From NCBI GenBank assembly GCA_026874595.1, contig CM049320.1:40325214-40389213 (forward strand): 64,000 nt of DNA, read 5' to 3'. The notes under the pieces were generated by a model. It ran no database searches, had not been told where the DNA came from, and saw only the letters and a program-made list of their open reading frames with translations. The position numbers were made by a program, and so were the translations under genes. The stretch is from Sipunculus nudus (Eukaryota > Annelida > Sipuncula > Golfingiida > Sipunculidae). The stretch's first letter is position 1. Each line of letters opens with the position of its first letter. Shown here piece by piece: positions 34,890-47,094 of this stretch.

Positions 34890-36150
34890 AATGTTAGTCT
34901 TCATCTGAACAGAATTTCAAAATTACTTGATTTAAACATTAAATTGTTTTTGTTCACAGTATCTAATTGGAACAAATATCAAAATGAAGGGTCACTTCCA
35001 ATAGATCAATCCAGCATTATTATTCGACCTACATTTTCAGAGTATTTATTATTATTATTTTATTATTACATCAAGCACATTGCGAATACAAATTGCAACC
35101 CCTTTGTTATGGCCAGTTCCATGAAAATAAAACCCTGTTCTCCCGTTCAGTCTCTCCAGAACTTCCAAATGTTTAGAACTGTTCGTTTCTCTTAAGAACG
35201 TTATATTGTTACATATCAATCCTTTTCTTAATTTTGTTCAATCCTCGGATATTTCATGTTTTAATTTTCATATTACATTCAATAATGTTTATTATTCTAC
35301 ATACGTTGCTTTTAAAGCATAATGATGACCAATCTTATCATATATGTCAGTTGAAAGCAGTCCTAAGTGCACAAATATTTACAATAAAAGCTACCAAAAA
35401 AAAACTTTGCTTTTCCCCATGCCCAAATTTTGCCCATGCCCTAATACACAACAATACTAACACCTAACACAACAACATTTTAGAGGCTTATCATCAGTGG
35501 TCTTCCCATACACTATCAGGCTGCCCATTCCGATTGGCAATATTATGGTCATTCACAGATTGGCCTCCCTTTATCCATCCATGCAGAACTAGCCCGTTAA
35601 ATATATCAACTCCCATGATGGTGTACATCAACTTAAAAATAATGGACCCAGTCACCAAGCAACCTTACCCTGTTATAAGTATGAATTAATATTATGTTTA
35701 TGAGATATTCACACAGGTAGAGTGATTATTCATAAGATATTAATTACAGTGTAATTATTATTACATAATAAAAGACGGTTCACTTTATTGCTTCAAACAT
35801 ATTTATAATCTATATTTATGTATTGCATTCTCTGAAGTGTCCTGGTGTTGGAAAATATGGCAGCATTGTTCCCTATTTTGTTTTTGCCATCAGCCTTCAA
35901 TCATCCGTCCATACAAAATGCACTTTCTAATGTCCTTTTGTTGCCTGTTGTAATTTAAATCTCTGTTCTGTCAAGTCTTGTAAAATAACAATGCTAGTTC
36001 CTTCATTTTTTCTCTCTCTTAGTTAACACAGATGGAATAACTGACAAATTTAGCAAAAGTATAGCACACTTGCCCCGCATGGCCACGCACAATATCCAGG
36101 TTACTGATCAAACAGAAACACAGGCCGTGAGAACACCAAGTATTTCCAAA
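34890..36150 (+). repeat. Dispersed repeat family A, longest copy (1.26 kb)
   Basis: Shares long ordered similarity with 60640-61215 and a shorter stretch with 57371-57540. The shared phrases are GTCTTCATCTGAACAGAAT, TTTTGTTCAC, CAATCCAGCATTATTATTCG and GTTGCCTGTTGTAATTTAAA, then TCTCTGTTCTGTCAA, AACACAGATGGAATAACTGAC and CCGTGAGAACACCA. The 60.6-kb copy lacks about 600 bp of the middle. Non-coding, with a short ORF overlapping the start. All three copies are on the same strand. Confidence 0.75.
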
Positions 36151-36529
36151 TTGCTACATGTGACATTTAAACAATAAAACAAACTTACCTGTATCAGGAA
36201 TTCTAGTTCGCGCAGCTAATCAATGTATCTCTTTCCTAATCATGGTTGTAAAGTCAGTTTCTAAGTTTCTACTTATCCCCTTGCAAGAAGGCCTGTGCGT
36301 TGTTTTAATTGAATATCTTATCACATTTTTTTTTATCCAAGCCACAACCTTTTGACTTCTATCTGTTGATTGACAGTTGGACTTTGCCCCCCAGATAATC
36401 ATGTTTGCGTGTAAATAAATGATTAACCGGGCTACGATCAATAAATGGTGCCTATATGCACAGGAACACGGTTTGATTTATATGGAATTGAGAATCCCGG
36501 ATTTAATCTCTGATCCCCGGTAATGCCTA
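36151..36529. other. Short spacer, nothing recognised
   Basis: No repeat or gene seen between the dispersed repeat and the CCGTACGG element. Confidence 0.5.
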
Positions 36530-36533
36530 TAGC

Positions 36534-37270
36534 TCACATATAAACCGGCTTGCCGTGGGTTTTCGAGACCGTACGGACACCGTGTGATTTTCATAACACG
36601 GTGTTTGCACTCACATAATCTACGGCGACCGTACGGTTACCTCCGAAACTTCGTGAATGTGCGGGTTCTATGCATGAAACAAGTAGACGGTGCGAGGGAA
36701 TAACTGGCATCCCGAACACTTGACTCGTTCAGAGCGCACAGAGATTTTGTTTGATTTGTTGCCACTGTTGCTTTGTTTATAAATCCGATAGCTCAGATTC
36801 AGGGCACCGTGAGGACACCGCACGGGCAAAATTTACATCGGAAGGGAGCCGTGCGGACCCCGCACGGCAGCCATTTAACTTTTCACATGTCGCACAGGGC
36901 CCTTGCGGGGTCCGTAAGGCTATCGCACGGTGCCCGTACGGCAACGGCAGACACCGCAAGGCGCCCGTACGAATATTGTCGTGAAAATTATCCGTAAAAC
37001 CGTACGGGTGCCGCGCGGATACCGGCCGGTGCCCGCAAGGCGACCGCACGGGCTTTCTACGGCTTCTGTACGGCCTGTCTATGGGCTTACTGTGAGTTGA
37101 AAACGCCGGGAGAATTGAGCGCAGCCAGCTCAGCACCACGGCGCCCGTATGGCGGGTAAAATTTGAACCGGCGCCCGTGAAAATCGTACGGGTACTTTGG
37201 GGGCACCGTGCGAATTTAGCCAAAAAATGCACATTTTACTTACCGTACAGGCCCCGTAGGCTCTATGTGA
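36534..37270. mobile_element. CCGTACGG-rich MITE-like element (737 bp)
   Basis: A sharply bounded CpG-rich block in AT-rich surroundings. The left end is TCACATATAAACC. The right end, reverse-complemented, is TCACATAGAGCC, giving 7 perfect then degenerate inverted bases. TAGC flanks it on both sides (36530-36533 and 37271-37274), a candidate 4-bp target duplication. The interior repeats an eight-base palindrome CCGTACGG and variants (GCACGG, CCGTAAGG, CCGCACGG) in both orientations, at least a dozen times. The overlapping ORFs on both strands (36751-37232) come from this repetition. The superfamily is not assigned. Confidence 0.55.
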
Positions 37271-37435
37271 TAGCGGCTTAAGCGAGTAAACAACAGTGTT
37301 TAACGGGTGATTAAACACTATGATTACTCATATCCGCCTTTAAGAGGATTCCTTACCCAGACAGTTCAATGTATCAGGCAGCCTGAATACGAATTGACCA
37401 TGCATCTGGTAATGTTAGTATATGAACAAAAGCTG

Positions 37436-37437
<2 letters not shown>

Positions 37438-37512
<75 letters not shown>

Positions 37513-37530
37513 TTATTTATTTATTTTATT
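37438..37530. repeat. (AT)n followed by (ATTT)n microsatellite
   Basis: About 33 AT dinucleotides then several ATTT units. The 37307-37540 ORF ends in this tract and is spurious. Confidence 0.95.
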
Positions 37531-38900
37531 TAGGCTATAAGATTATATATACATTCAGATAAGGAGTTGCTTTCAAAAGACCTAAATAATGAAATAATAT
37601 TAAACAAATTAGTATGATTAGTCCCTTTTTTGTACTCGATTGCAAACATTTTTTACCAAAAACAACATAAATAAGTCTTATGAAGACTGAAATTATTTCA
37701 AAGTGATTTGAATAACGTTAGGCCCTGTGGACCCTATAAGGTATATGGTATTTACGCTTCGTCTTCTATTAATTTTTGGTTATAACATTTGTATCATATT
37801 CTCTATACATAGTTTTGATTCATGATGAACAAATTTTTATCACGCTTTTTATTTACATACATAATGTTATATTATTACATTTTTTCATGTAAATACTCAG
37901 CCAACCTTACAAATAGAATATGACCAATTTTATCTGTAAGCATTATAACTGGCACATACCTTTTCAATATACGGTTTGAAAGAAATATATGAACATCTGT
38001 GAAGGCCAGACTGGACATAATTGTTTGTGATGGGGTCTGATTGGTTAATTCTTTACACTGACTAAAGCTAGCCTTTTCGTTATATTAATACACAGAGTTG
38101 AACCGCACCTTAGAGATGAATAATACCATGAGTTTAACTGGTGAACGATGGACAGCATTATAAACAATAAGTAAAGGGAAATTTTATATTATATATACAC
38201 ATGTATTGTTATATAAATTAAAATATAATAAAATATAATAAAATATAATAAGATAAATATAAATAAATGATTGTATAATTTCATAAAACATAATATATTA
38301 AATAAAATGTAAGTAAGATATGCATCTTGCCAAAAAAAATCGGTGAATTATTTAATTACACGAATGAACAAATTATCAAATGTATAAAGATAAATTGTTT
38401 CTCCAAATAAAATTATCTCAATATAATTTATATAACTTATTCTTTTATTCTGCGTATCTTGTATCTTACTCTTGAAACTATTGTCACATATTTTAACACG
38501 AATTGTGGATAAATGATGTTTAAAATATTAAAATTCATGCTCATTATTATTAAAATTATTTTCTTTATTATGGAAAATAAATAGTTTTTGTTAATTAATA
38601 TAATCGAAATCTATGTCACGAGTTAGTTCACTGTATAAGACATGACAGGTATTCACAGTGTAATTTATTGTCAACTGCTTACATACTGTAGGTACCCTGC
38701 TATATAATATAGACTCATGCTTTATTATGATTTCATCTTGAAATAAGATATAACAGCCAGTTTTAACTTTAATATAGTCTTGTTTTGGTTGCTAGTTTTA
38801 CATGACTGACACAATACCAGATGAAATAATAGAATTAAAAAAAAACGCGTTAAAAACAACTGATATGGAAAAACAGAAAGAGTGTATAATACCATATTTA
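37531..38900. other. AT-rich stretch, nothing recognised
   Basis: Very AT-rich with TATAATAAAA-type local repetition around 38220-38260. No gene seen. Confidence 0.5.
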
Positions 38901-39060
38901 CAGTGGAGCCCCTCCTTACGGGCATCTCTACTAAGGGCACCTTCTATTTACGGCCACTTATAGGAAGTCGCTTGAAAGTAGTTCCCGAAATGTATAACCT
39001 CCCTACTAAGGACACCTCTCCACTGTGGGAAAAATATCCGGTTTCATCAGTGTCCGTTAT
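38901..39060 (+). mobile_element. Tigger/pogo-like transposon fragment
   Basis: Following TA, the sequence CAGTGGAGCCCCTCCTTACG and 'actaagggcacc..tttacggccactta' is a second member of the CAGTGGA-ended group seen at 32777. An internal 'ctccactgtggg' and 'cagtgtccgttata' may mark the broken opposite end. No transposase. Confidence 0.55.
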
Positions 39061-39362
39061 AATATATATATATAAATTAGTGGTAGAAGTCGGTTGTAAA
39101 ATCATATTCGATAATTGAAAGATAATAAACGACCGATGATCGATTATTTATCGATTATTTTATGTACCATTTTATACATAACCGTGATGTCTACTGTTTA
39201 GCATTATACCTACAATACTGACCGTGTAGGTTCAGTCTAACTTATTCTTCACGCTTAAAGCTTTTGCCAGTTTTTGTTGTTTTTTACAATTGCTGAAGGT
39301 CGAGTATTAATACTGTTCGCTTTTTTTGTGTTTGTCTTTTTAATCGATTAATTTTAGAAGCA

Positions 39363-39484
<122 letters not shown>

Positions 39485-40665
39485 TTAAATTTTATCATAT
39501 TAAAAATGAAATTTTATTTAATTTTGTTCAATTAGATTTTATTTATATTATATGTATTGGTGCCTACATATATATACATACATACACACAGATAAACATG
39601 TTCTCTTACAAACTTTTTTTTTTGTTTTTTTTTTTTATTGTGGAATAAATAATTTTTATCCAAGTGGTTTTATATGATTTGCCTTTCCTAACCCCAAACT
39701 TATATCATATGGAAAACATGACTCACCGCACTATCTGGGAAACTGCCGCCGAGTAATGTCAAGGAGGTAATGAAAATACGGGTCCGCCCAAAGTTGTATA
39801 ATCTGATCGTGTGATGTCATACGTTACTTAGAACGGCTGTAGATTTTCTTTCAATGGTGTCAGGTTATATATCGTTTATTTTACACAGCAATGAATTAAA
39901 CTGTGGCATAAGCCGCGTTTGAAGTTTTTATCCCTTGTGAAACAAAACCTCGTGGTGTTTGTTACTCGCCAATTCTTAACGAGGCGAATATGGCCGTGGA
40001 ACCGTGCTTGCGTGTATTAATGTCTTATTATAATGGTTACAACAGTATTTTTGTAAAGAGTATGAAATAAGCTAAAAGTCCAATAAGAGACGGTGTCTGT
40101 GTTCTTTCTATGCCATGTATATGCTTCCCGGTCAGGGTATTACTAACGCCATAAATTTGTTACATTAAAGGACCCACATACCTGTTTTACATACTGTGGT
40201 TGCCTTTGTATCGGCGGGGCTGTATTTTCGCGGTTTTTGTATTTTTTAAAGTTTCACGGGGTTCCTTTTTCGTTCTCTATCATTAGTCAAGTAGTATATT
40301 TTATTATCAAATATAAAACTATGAACTGTAATTAACAGATTATTTCATAAACTGCGGATAAAACTATTATATAGGTGTACTACTTCTCCAACCGGACATT
40401 GCATGTGCGAACAGTCACTGACGGCTGAGCCGACACGTGCGGGAAGCATTGACCCCGCGGGTTGTAATTAGTTCAGGGCCAAGGCTTATTTCAAACAACT
40501 CATATTCCACTGTTCTACGGCAATTTGGCACCATGATGAACTGTGATCTTTCAAATATATTCAAAATTCACGTCATCACTAGCCAATCAAACATCGTTTG
40601 GTGCGTCATGATTTCGGTAGTGACAGAATTAGTCCTTTATACAGTTTCAAGGTGGCGCTACCCCA
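39485..40665. other. Intergenic stretch, nothing recognised
   Basis: AT-rich DNA up to the hAT target duplication. No gene, RNA or complete repeat seen. Confidence 0.5.
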
Positions 40666-41410
40666 GCGGCAACCAGACCTGGGAGCCGCCGCCGAATTGC
40701 GCCAGCCGCCGCCGTTTATTTTATAAGCAAGCCGCCGCCGATAGTTTTCTTGAGCCGCCGAATTGCGCCAGCCGCCGCCGATTATTAAACACCGGCTCAG
40801 CCGCCGGTGAAATACTGATAAGCCGATGAAAAAAAAGGGATCTTCGCTTGCATACTTCATCTTGTAAATAGTTACTACAGTAACATGTTAACTAGTGGGG
40901 GGAGTCGGTTCCTTTATCATAATCGATCATCGGTTTGAGCAGACCGATCGATGATCGATTATTAATCGGTTCAGACAAACATAAAGAAATATGCAATTAT
41001 CTGTGAAACTGCACTTCATTTAACCCAGCCCGCATGTCTGAGTAATTCTACCTTAAGAATATGAGTTCTTGCCTTTTTAATTTTCCTTTTAATACTAAGT
41101 TATGCTATTCCAAGTATCATTTTAATAAATTATAATAATCAAGAATTAAACCACAATTTATTAAGTTCTCCGTTCTCGCATGTACTGTGTCATGCTTAGT
41201 TACATACGGAAGTTATTTGGTGACACAGACTCGTTATATGAAATGCAATGTTAAAAAGGAATCATTCTTGCCTCTAACATAAAAGAATTATAGAAAAAAA
41301 ACAAGTCATGATGATTTTGGTGTAACCGATAGTTGCCTTTGGTAATCGAGCGCTTGAAAGTGGCAGCAAACCGACTGACTTTCGATAAAATTCGATGATC
41401 GGCCCATCAC

Positions 41411-42476
41411 TAATGTTAACACGAACTCGTCTCAAGCAGATATCACCGAGCTGCATGCCTTCGCAATGGTAATGCATGATTAATTTTATGTCATTATGTT
41501 AGACAGTTAACAAGGTTCCCGCAAGGCCCTTTTTTCCAGACGGGATAACTGGCATACTCCCCGTTTGATCAAGGGCGTTTCTCTAAACCTGGTTACTCAA
41601 AATAAAGAGAAAAAATGCCAGAATCCAGATAATTCCCAAGTTTATTCAGTTAGATACTGATGCTTGATCATTTAAAGTTATTGAGGTCGAAGTGCAATAT
41701 TAAAAAAAAATTATATACTGCTCGGTTAAAATTCAGGATTAAATGAACGAAAACCATCGGGAAAAGCTATTATTTGTATGGAGAAAATATGCATGCATTT
41801 TTGTTATCTTTGTTTCCAGCCAATATAAGACATTTTAGTATACGTGTAACCATGTCGGCAGCCAGCGACCATTCATTACTACCTCATATTATAATCATGC
41901 TACAAATGTCATTCGCGTTAACACATATGGATAAATGTCATAAAATTCTTGAGTAGAACTAAACTTTTAAATTAGTCTGATTGGTCAGCAATTTGAATTT
42001 TTAAAACGCGAGACCAAATCCGTGTCAAACAGCTGCAGGCACCGGTTGGTTCAACCACTGACAAACATATTACTGCATGAACATATTAAGGGTCACGGGG
42101 ATGATTGAGGCTGAAACCTGCGAAAATCCATGACAGAATTCCTATTTCAATTATGACACGTGACAAATTACGTATACGATTGCGACCTGGAAAGTTCTGC
42201 GCAGGAAAAAAACATGTTGATCATAGGCTAGGCCAAAAGGAATTAGAGATTTCGTGGTTGTGGCAGTGAGTTGGTCTGTTCACATTACATCAAGAAGAAT
42301 TCACAATATGTTTTAAGTAATCAAATTTTCATGATTATTATAAAAACTCTTTGGCTGGGGTTCGATTTTGTACGATTATGTCACCTCTCTCTCTCCTCAA
42401 ATGACAGATTATTACCAAATGTTTTGATTAATTTAGAGACACTCGCGGGTGAAGCATGATTTTCTGTACACACACA

Positions 42477-42566
<90 letters not shown>

Positions 42567-43309
42567 TATCCTGCCCTTTCACATAACCTCATGTGATACA
42601 GTTAAAAAATGAAGCACACAGTACGTCAAGCCATGACACTTTAAGTTCGGCACACGAAAAACGATTATCCCGTTGAACTGTCATGCAAGTGAGCGCACGA
42701 AAACAGTTGCTTAGAGGATGCAAACAATGATATCTATATACATGTATCTCAATAGCTGAATTGAAACCTTCGATTTTTCAAGATGCTTTTAGCAATTTAA
42801 CGTTATATCAGTTGAGATCAAATAATTCATGTGAAACCAACGCCTGTCAAAGGAAATGAGGAAAATCATAACAATTTTCATCTGCATGATTAAATGAGCG
42901 GTCAGCTTCACCAAAACACGCTATATTGTCAGATCTGAAAACACAACGGGGGAACCCCCATCCTTCACGTTCCCACTCACTGTCCTTGTTCACACCCGGC
43001 CTGATATTGAATAAATTAATTTATCCCAAGGGTAATTAACTTGTCAAAATATTCGTTAAGTTTGTTTCATATTATTTTTCATATAAATATAATTGCATTA
43101 GACTGAGACAACTTTTGTCCATCAGATATTTGCCTCATCTTTACGGCTCAGCCGGCTAGCCAGCCACAACGTTGTCCACTCAGCCATCATCATTGTTTTA
43201 AGACCTGAGCCGGCTCAGCCGGCTAGCCAGCCATTTTTTCTTAAAGCCAGCCGATTTACAGGTCAACGGCTGGCTCCCAGGTCTGGCGGCAACGTTCACT
43301 ACTTTAATG
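41411..43309 (+). repeat. 1.9-kb direct repeat, left copy
   Basis: Nearly identical to 48941-50847, starting TAATGTTAACACGAACTCG and ending CACTACTTTAATG. At least four substitutions (for example 42059 G versus 49579 C) plus a length difference in the CT/TA/GA microsatellite separate the copies. It covers the right two thirds of the hAT element plus 24 bp of flank, including the hAT target duplication. Its right boundary is exactly the 3' end of the LINE. Short ORFs in it recur in the other copy and have no domain. Confidence 0.97.
42471..42562. repeat. (CT)n(TA)n(GA)n palindromic microsatellite, left copy
   Basis: CT tract, TA tract and GA tract in mirror arrangement, so each strand can fold on itself. 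The same locus in the right copy (about 50003-50098) is several units longer. Confidence 0.95.
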
Positions 43310-43316
43310 ATTGATA

Positions 43317-43325
43317 ATCTTTATT
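43317..43325 (-). terminator. LINE polyadenylation signal
   Basis: Minus-strand AATAAA lies about 10-15 bp before the inferred LINE 3' end (43310), in the usual position for a LINE transcript end. Confidence 0.55.
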
Positions 43326-43562
43326 TCCTCCGAGAGATCGAAGAGTACAATCAAATGCAATACATATGTAAACATGACAAGAAAACTAATAATAAATAAT
43401 AATTAAATCAGTGAAGGTTCTGCAACGTGAAAAATACAAGATTACAAAAGGATGTAATAATGTTACAATTAATGTGTTATAATTGCAAGGAGAGGAAAAT
43501 TAATTATTTTTTTTTTATATATATATAAAATGAGAAAGATCAGGCAACATCTCACTTGAAAA

Positions 43563-46500
43563 TTACAAGGCTTCTATTACTGGTCTTACTTCTTTAAAGA
43601 ACAAAGCTGCCCGATAAATATACAGAACAGAAAGTTCATATGTCCAGTCTGGACAATCTGTTAAATCTTTACCAAGCAAAGTAGCAACAAAGTCGAAATC
43701 ACCAAGAATACTTAGTGCAGCGCTAACTGTGAAGGGAAGTTTATCTAATATAAAGTTCCAGATAGAGGCTCTGCTTTCACTAGAATTTGAACATGATAAA
43801 GATGCATGAAGTAACGGAGAATTATACATCTTGCCGCAAAAATGGCAAAGTTGAGACGCAGGATACGTGTCTGATGCAGATAATAACTGCGCCGAGTAAC
43901 AGAATATACTAAATGATCCAGGAATGTCCCTGGCGGCGTACCATATTTTACAAGGAATAAACGGCTCACTTTGTACAGCTCTTAGCATTCTGAACTCAAG
44001 TTTACCTCTTGTTCTTATATCAAAGTGGAGGACACCTTGCTTTATAATCTGATCCTGAACAAGGTCTTTCCACGTATTCTGATTACAAAACGTCATAGTC
44101 TCCATATATGAAATTAGAAAGTTATTTAAATTGTATGATCTGAACAATCTAACAATGTCACCAACAAATCCACTAGACATATTGCAATTACTAAGGAAAT
44201 GCCAAAGCTTAAAATTGAGTAAACTTCTAGAGACATTACCATTTGGCAAATTGCACAGTCTACCAAAGAATAATAATTTAGCCCGGTCAATAAACATCTC
44301 AATATTAGGCATACCCAAAAGACTCAAAGCAATATCAGTTCTAACAGAACGCTTAAACATCTGGCTAATTTTTATACAGAATCGATGCATTCTTTCCAGA
44401 CAAATTAAGTCAGACCCTGAAATTGAATTCCATAACTCGGCCCCATATAATACCCCTGGCATAACAATAGACTTGTACAGAACAGCTGCTGTGAGCGGAT
44501 TAAGACCTTTTGGTCGAACTCCTAACCCCGCCAGAGACACAAAAGAACCCCTCCCTTTTCTGCACGCAATATCTATTTTATCTTTACACTTGAAGTCACT
44601 GGTTAGAGTCAATCCAAGATGTTTATAAAGCCTAGTTTGAGAGATAACAGAATTCCCAAGTTTCCAGGATCTTAGCACACTCAACTTATTATATTTTTTT
44701 ATACTTTCGCCGAATGTCATAATTTTAGTTTTGTTCGGATTAAACTGAAATTTCCACTTCTGACTATATGAATAGCAAGTGTCAATCATATTTTGCAACC
44801 CGGATATTGTTAAAGATAACACTACGATATCATCAGCTTGAGTTGGCGAACCCACATACATGCCACCAACATTAATACCAAAGCCACCCGCTCTTAGTGC
44901 ACACAGTAAATCATTTATATACAACATGTATAACCACGGCGAAAGAACCCCCCCTTGCCTGACTGAGCGCTGCACAGAAAACCATGAACTTCTTATACCA
45001 TCATATAGGGCACAGCTTGTAACGTTAGCGTAAGCCTGTTTAATTAATCTCCATAATTTGCCTCTAATACCAAGTTTGTATAATTTAAAAAATAAGCCAG
45101 TATGCCAAACAACATCAAAAGCAGAACTAGAATCTAAGAAGCAAGCATATACTTTAGAACCCCTATCAGTATGATATGAAATACCTTCTTGCAAAACGAA
45201 TGAGGCATTCAGTGCCGACATGTTCTTTTGATATGCAAATTGTAAAGGATCAGGAAATATCAGCGGAACATGTGCAATATAGGCAAACAGTCTATTTAAA
45301 ATAATCTTCTCCCATAATTTATACATTACTGTTAATAAGGTTATACCTCTATAGCAATCAGGGGAACGTCTGTCATTTAGACGATTCTTCAATATAGGAA
45401 CTATAACCCCCTTTTTCATATTATCGGGTATATATTCGATTTTGTGAATTAGATTATAAAATGTAAACAGGTGATCTATTACGCACCCTCCGCCATATAT
45501 AATATGCTCTGAGACAATACCATCTGCTCCTCCTGCCTTCCCACATCTCAACGAGTCCACAGCTTTATTAATTTCAGCTTTTTCCAAAGGTCTATCCAGT
45601 ACCTCTGAGTACATATTCCTAGACTGCGCTTCTATCTCTAACACCTTATCTTTGACCTCATTTTGAAAGTTATTGGGAATTCCAGTTTCATTTTCTTCAT
45701 ATTTCTCTGCAAAGTACTTTCCCCAACATTCTGCAATTTCTTTGTTAGTCTTTACTACGCGGTCCCCAAAAATCATAGAGCCCACCCCATTCACAGAACG
45801 TTTACCCTTTTTCTTTACAAGACTCCAAAATTTATTAATATCGACTGATGCAGACTCGTCTATATCCTCGTAAACCTCTCTTTCTAACATTGCCATATAA
45901 TCTCGCATTTGTTTTCTAAATTCCCTTTTTGACATTTTGTAGTCCGTATAACTATGATCATTACGCTCTCTTGGTCTTCCTAAATTAATCCACAATCTCC
46001 TTTTGTTTCTCATATTATCATGAAATGATTTTAGAAAATGTTTCCACCTAGGTCTAAGATGTTTACAAAAACGGCGCAGCGGGAATGCATTAATGGCCGT
46101 AGACGACATTGCCCGAACTAGATTATCGTAGATTTTATCAATATCACGAACAGTCGGATCCACGGGTATATTTATACTATCAAGAGCTTGTTTTAATGGG
46201 ACAGTGTAATTTGAAGTGATCTCACGCCGAGTTAATTTTTTCCAGTTTAATCGACTATTTGAAGTTATCTGTTCATCTATAAGGTTTTGGTAAACAAACT
46301 GTAGGTTAAACGTGATAGGTAGATGGTCTGATAAGTTCAATTCCTCTTCACTTATTATTTTACAATTAGAAATATAGCTTATTAATTCCTCCCTGACCAG
46401 GACATGGTCAATCAAGGAACACGATGTACCAGTTTTGTATGGATCGAAAGTAAAAGCTGGTCCATCACATATTATATCGGTGGTTAACGATAGCATCCCA

Positions 46501-47051
46501 AAATTATCAAGAAATACCTGTAATATTTTTCCCCTCTCTGAAAGCTTCCCTACATATCTACTTCCTGAAACCTCACAGTTAAGATCACCAAGTATTATGA
46601 CATGACCATACATAAACAATTCATTTACCAAATCGTATAGTTTTTCTATATTCTCTTTGTATATCGTTATCGAATACCTGGAGCACGGCAAGTAAACACT
46701 GATTATATAAAAAATCAGGCCGTCCTTTTCTTGCATACAAATTACCGCCATTCTGTCATTTGATAAAGATTCCATAGCCCTGACAGTGTACCGAAGTGAC
46801 CTTTTCCACAAAATAGCCACACCACCTTTACCTCTGCGGTGCGATTCATAGGGATCTAGCGATGAGTCTGCAATCGCAAAATTTTGATAGTCAGGAAATA
46901 AGGAGTCCAAATAATCAAGGTTATCTGGAAACAACCAATGTTCATTCATGCACAAAACATCAGGGTCATACTGTTCACATAGATTGCCTAAATACACGCT
47001 GCTGGGCATAATGCCCCGCACATTAAAGGTTATAAATTTTATGCTCATCAT
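43563..47051 (-). CDS. LINE ORF2: AP endonuclease - reverse transcriptase - CCHC
   Basis: Complete 1162-residue polyprotein. Residues 1-250 form an APE endonuclease that nicks the target DNA: FITFNVRGI (6-14), NEHW with catalytic Glu37, LGDLNCEVSG (154-163), LIDHVLV (213-219) and SDHLPI (241-246). The reverse transcriptase spans about 500-820: GKAGGADGIVSEHI, CYRGITLLTVMYKLWEKI (567-584), motif A FLDSSSAFD (638-646), motif B RQGGVLSPWLY (698-708) and motif C QADD (738-741), where many LINEs have YADD or FADD. The C-terminus has CHFCGKMYNSPLLHASLSC, a C-X2-C-X9-H-X4-C knuckle (1069-1087). All catalytic Asp/Glu seen are intact. Two adjacent Met codons start it, 43 bp after ORF1. The mRNA is bicistronic, so ORF2 probably relies on reinitiation. 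Plus-strand frames here are shadows. Confidence 0.96.
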   Translation of the reverse strand: MMSIKFITFNVRGIMPSSVYLGNLCEQYDPDVLCMNEHWLFPDNLDYLDSLFPDYQNFAIADSSLDPYESHRRGKGGVAILWKRSLRYTVRAMESLSNDRMAVICMQEKDGLIFYIISVYLPCSRYSITIYKENIEKLYDLVNELFMYGHVIILGDLNCEVSGSRYVGKLSERGKILQVFLDNFGMLSLTTDIICDGPAFTFDPYKTGTSCSLIDHVLVREELISYISNCKIISEEELNLSDHLPITFNLQFVYQNLIDEQITSNSRLNWKKLTRREITSNYTVPLKQALDSINIPVDPTVRDIDKIYDNLVRAMSSTAINAFPLRRFCKHLRPRWKHFLKSFHDNMRNKRRLWINLGRPRERNDHSYTDYKMSKREFRKQMRDYMAMLEREVYEDIDESASVDINKFWSLVKKKGKRSVNGVGSMIFGDRVVKTNKEIAECWGKYFAEKYEENETGIPNNFQNEVKDKVLEIEAQSRNMYSEVLDRPLEKAEINKAVDSLRCGKAGGADGIVSEHIIYGGGCVIDHLFTFYNLIHKIEYIPDNMKKGVIVPILKNRLNDRRSPDCYRGITLLTVMYKLWEKIILNRLFAYIAHVPLIFPDPLQFAYQKNMSALNASFVLQEGISYHTDRGSKVYACFLDSSSAFDVVWHTGLFFKLYKLGIRGKLWRLIKQAYANVTSCALYDGIRSSWFSVQRSVRQGGVLSPWLYMLYINDLLCALRAGGFGINVGGMYVGSPTQADDIVVLSLTISGLQNMIDTCYSYSQKWKFQFNPNKTKIMTFGESIKKYNKLSVLRSWKLGNSVISQTRLYKHLGLTLTSDFKCKDKIDIACRKGRGSFVSLAGLGVRPKGLNPLTAAVLYKSIVMPGVLYGAELWNSISGSDLICLERMHRFCIKISQMFKRSVRTDIALSLLGMPNIEMFIDRAKLLFFGRLCNLPNGNVSRSLLNFKLWHFLSNCNMSSGFVGDIVRLFRSYNLNNFLISYMETMTFCNQNTWKDLVQDQIIKQGVLHFDIRTRGKLEFRMLRAVQSEPFIPCKIWYAARDIPGSFSIFCYSAQLLSASDTYPASQLCHFCGKMYNSPLLHASLSCSNSSESRASIWNFILDKLPFTVSAALSILGDFDFVATLLGKDLTDCPDWTYELSVLYIYRAALFFKEVRPVIEAL

Positions 47052-47094
47052 CAGAATACAGTTTGATCAGGAAACAACCTCTATTCCGTTGTTG

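Noticed and set aside
36751-37318. Overlapping ORFs on both strands of the CpG-rich block
   Set aside because: They are a product of palindromic CCGTACGG repetition and low stop-codon density in GC-rich DNA.
40437-40860. ORFs at the hAT left end
   Set aside because: They run through GCC-rich subterminal repeats and cross the element boundary and its target duplication.
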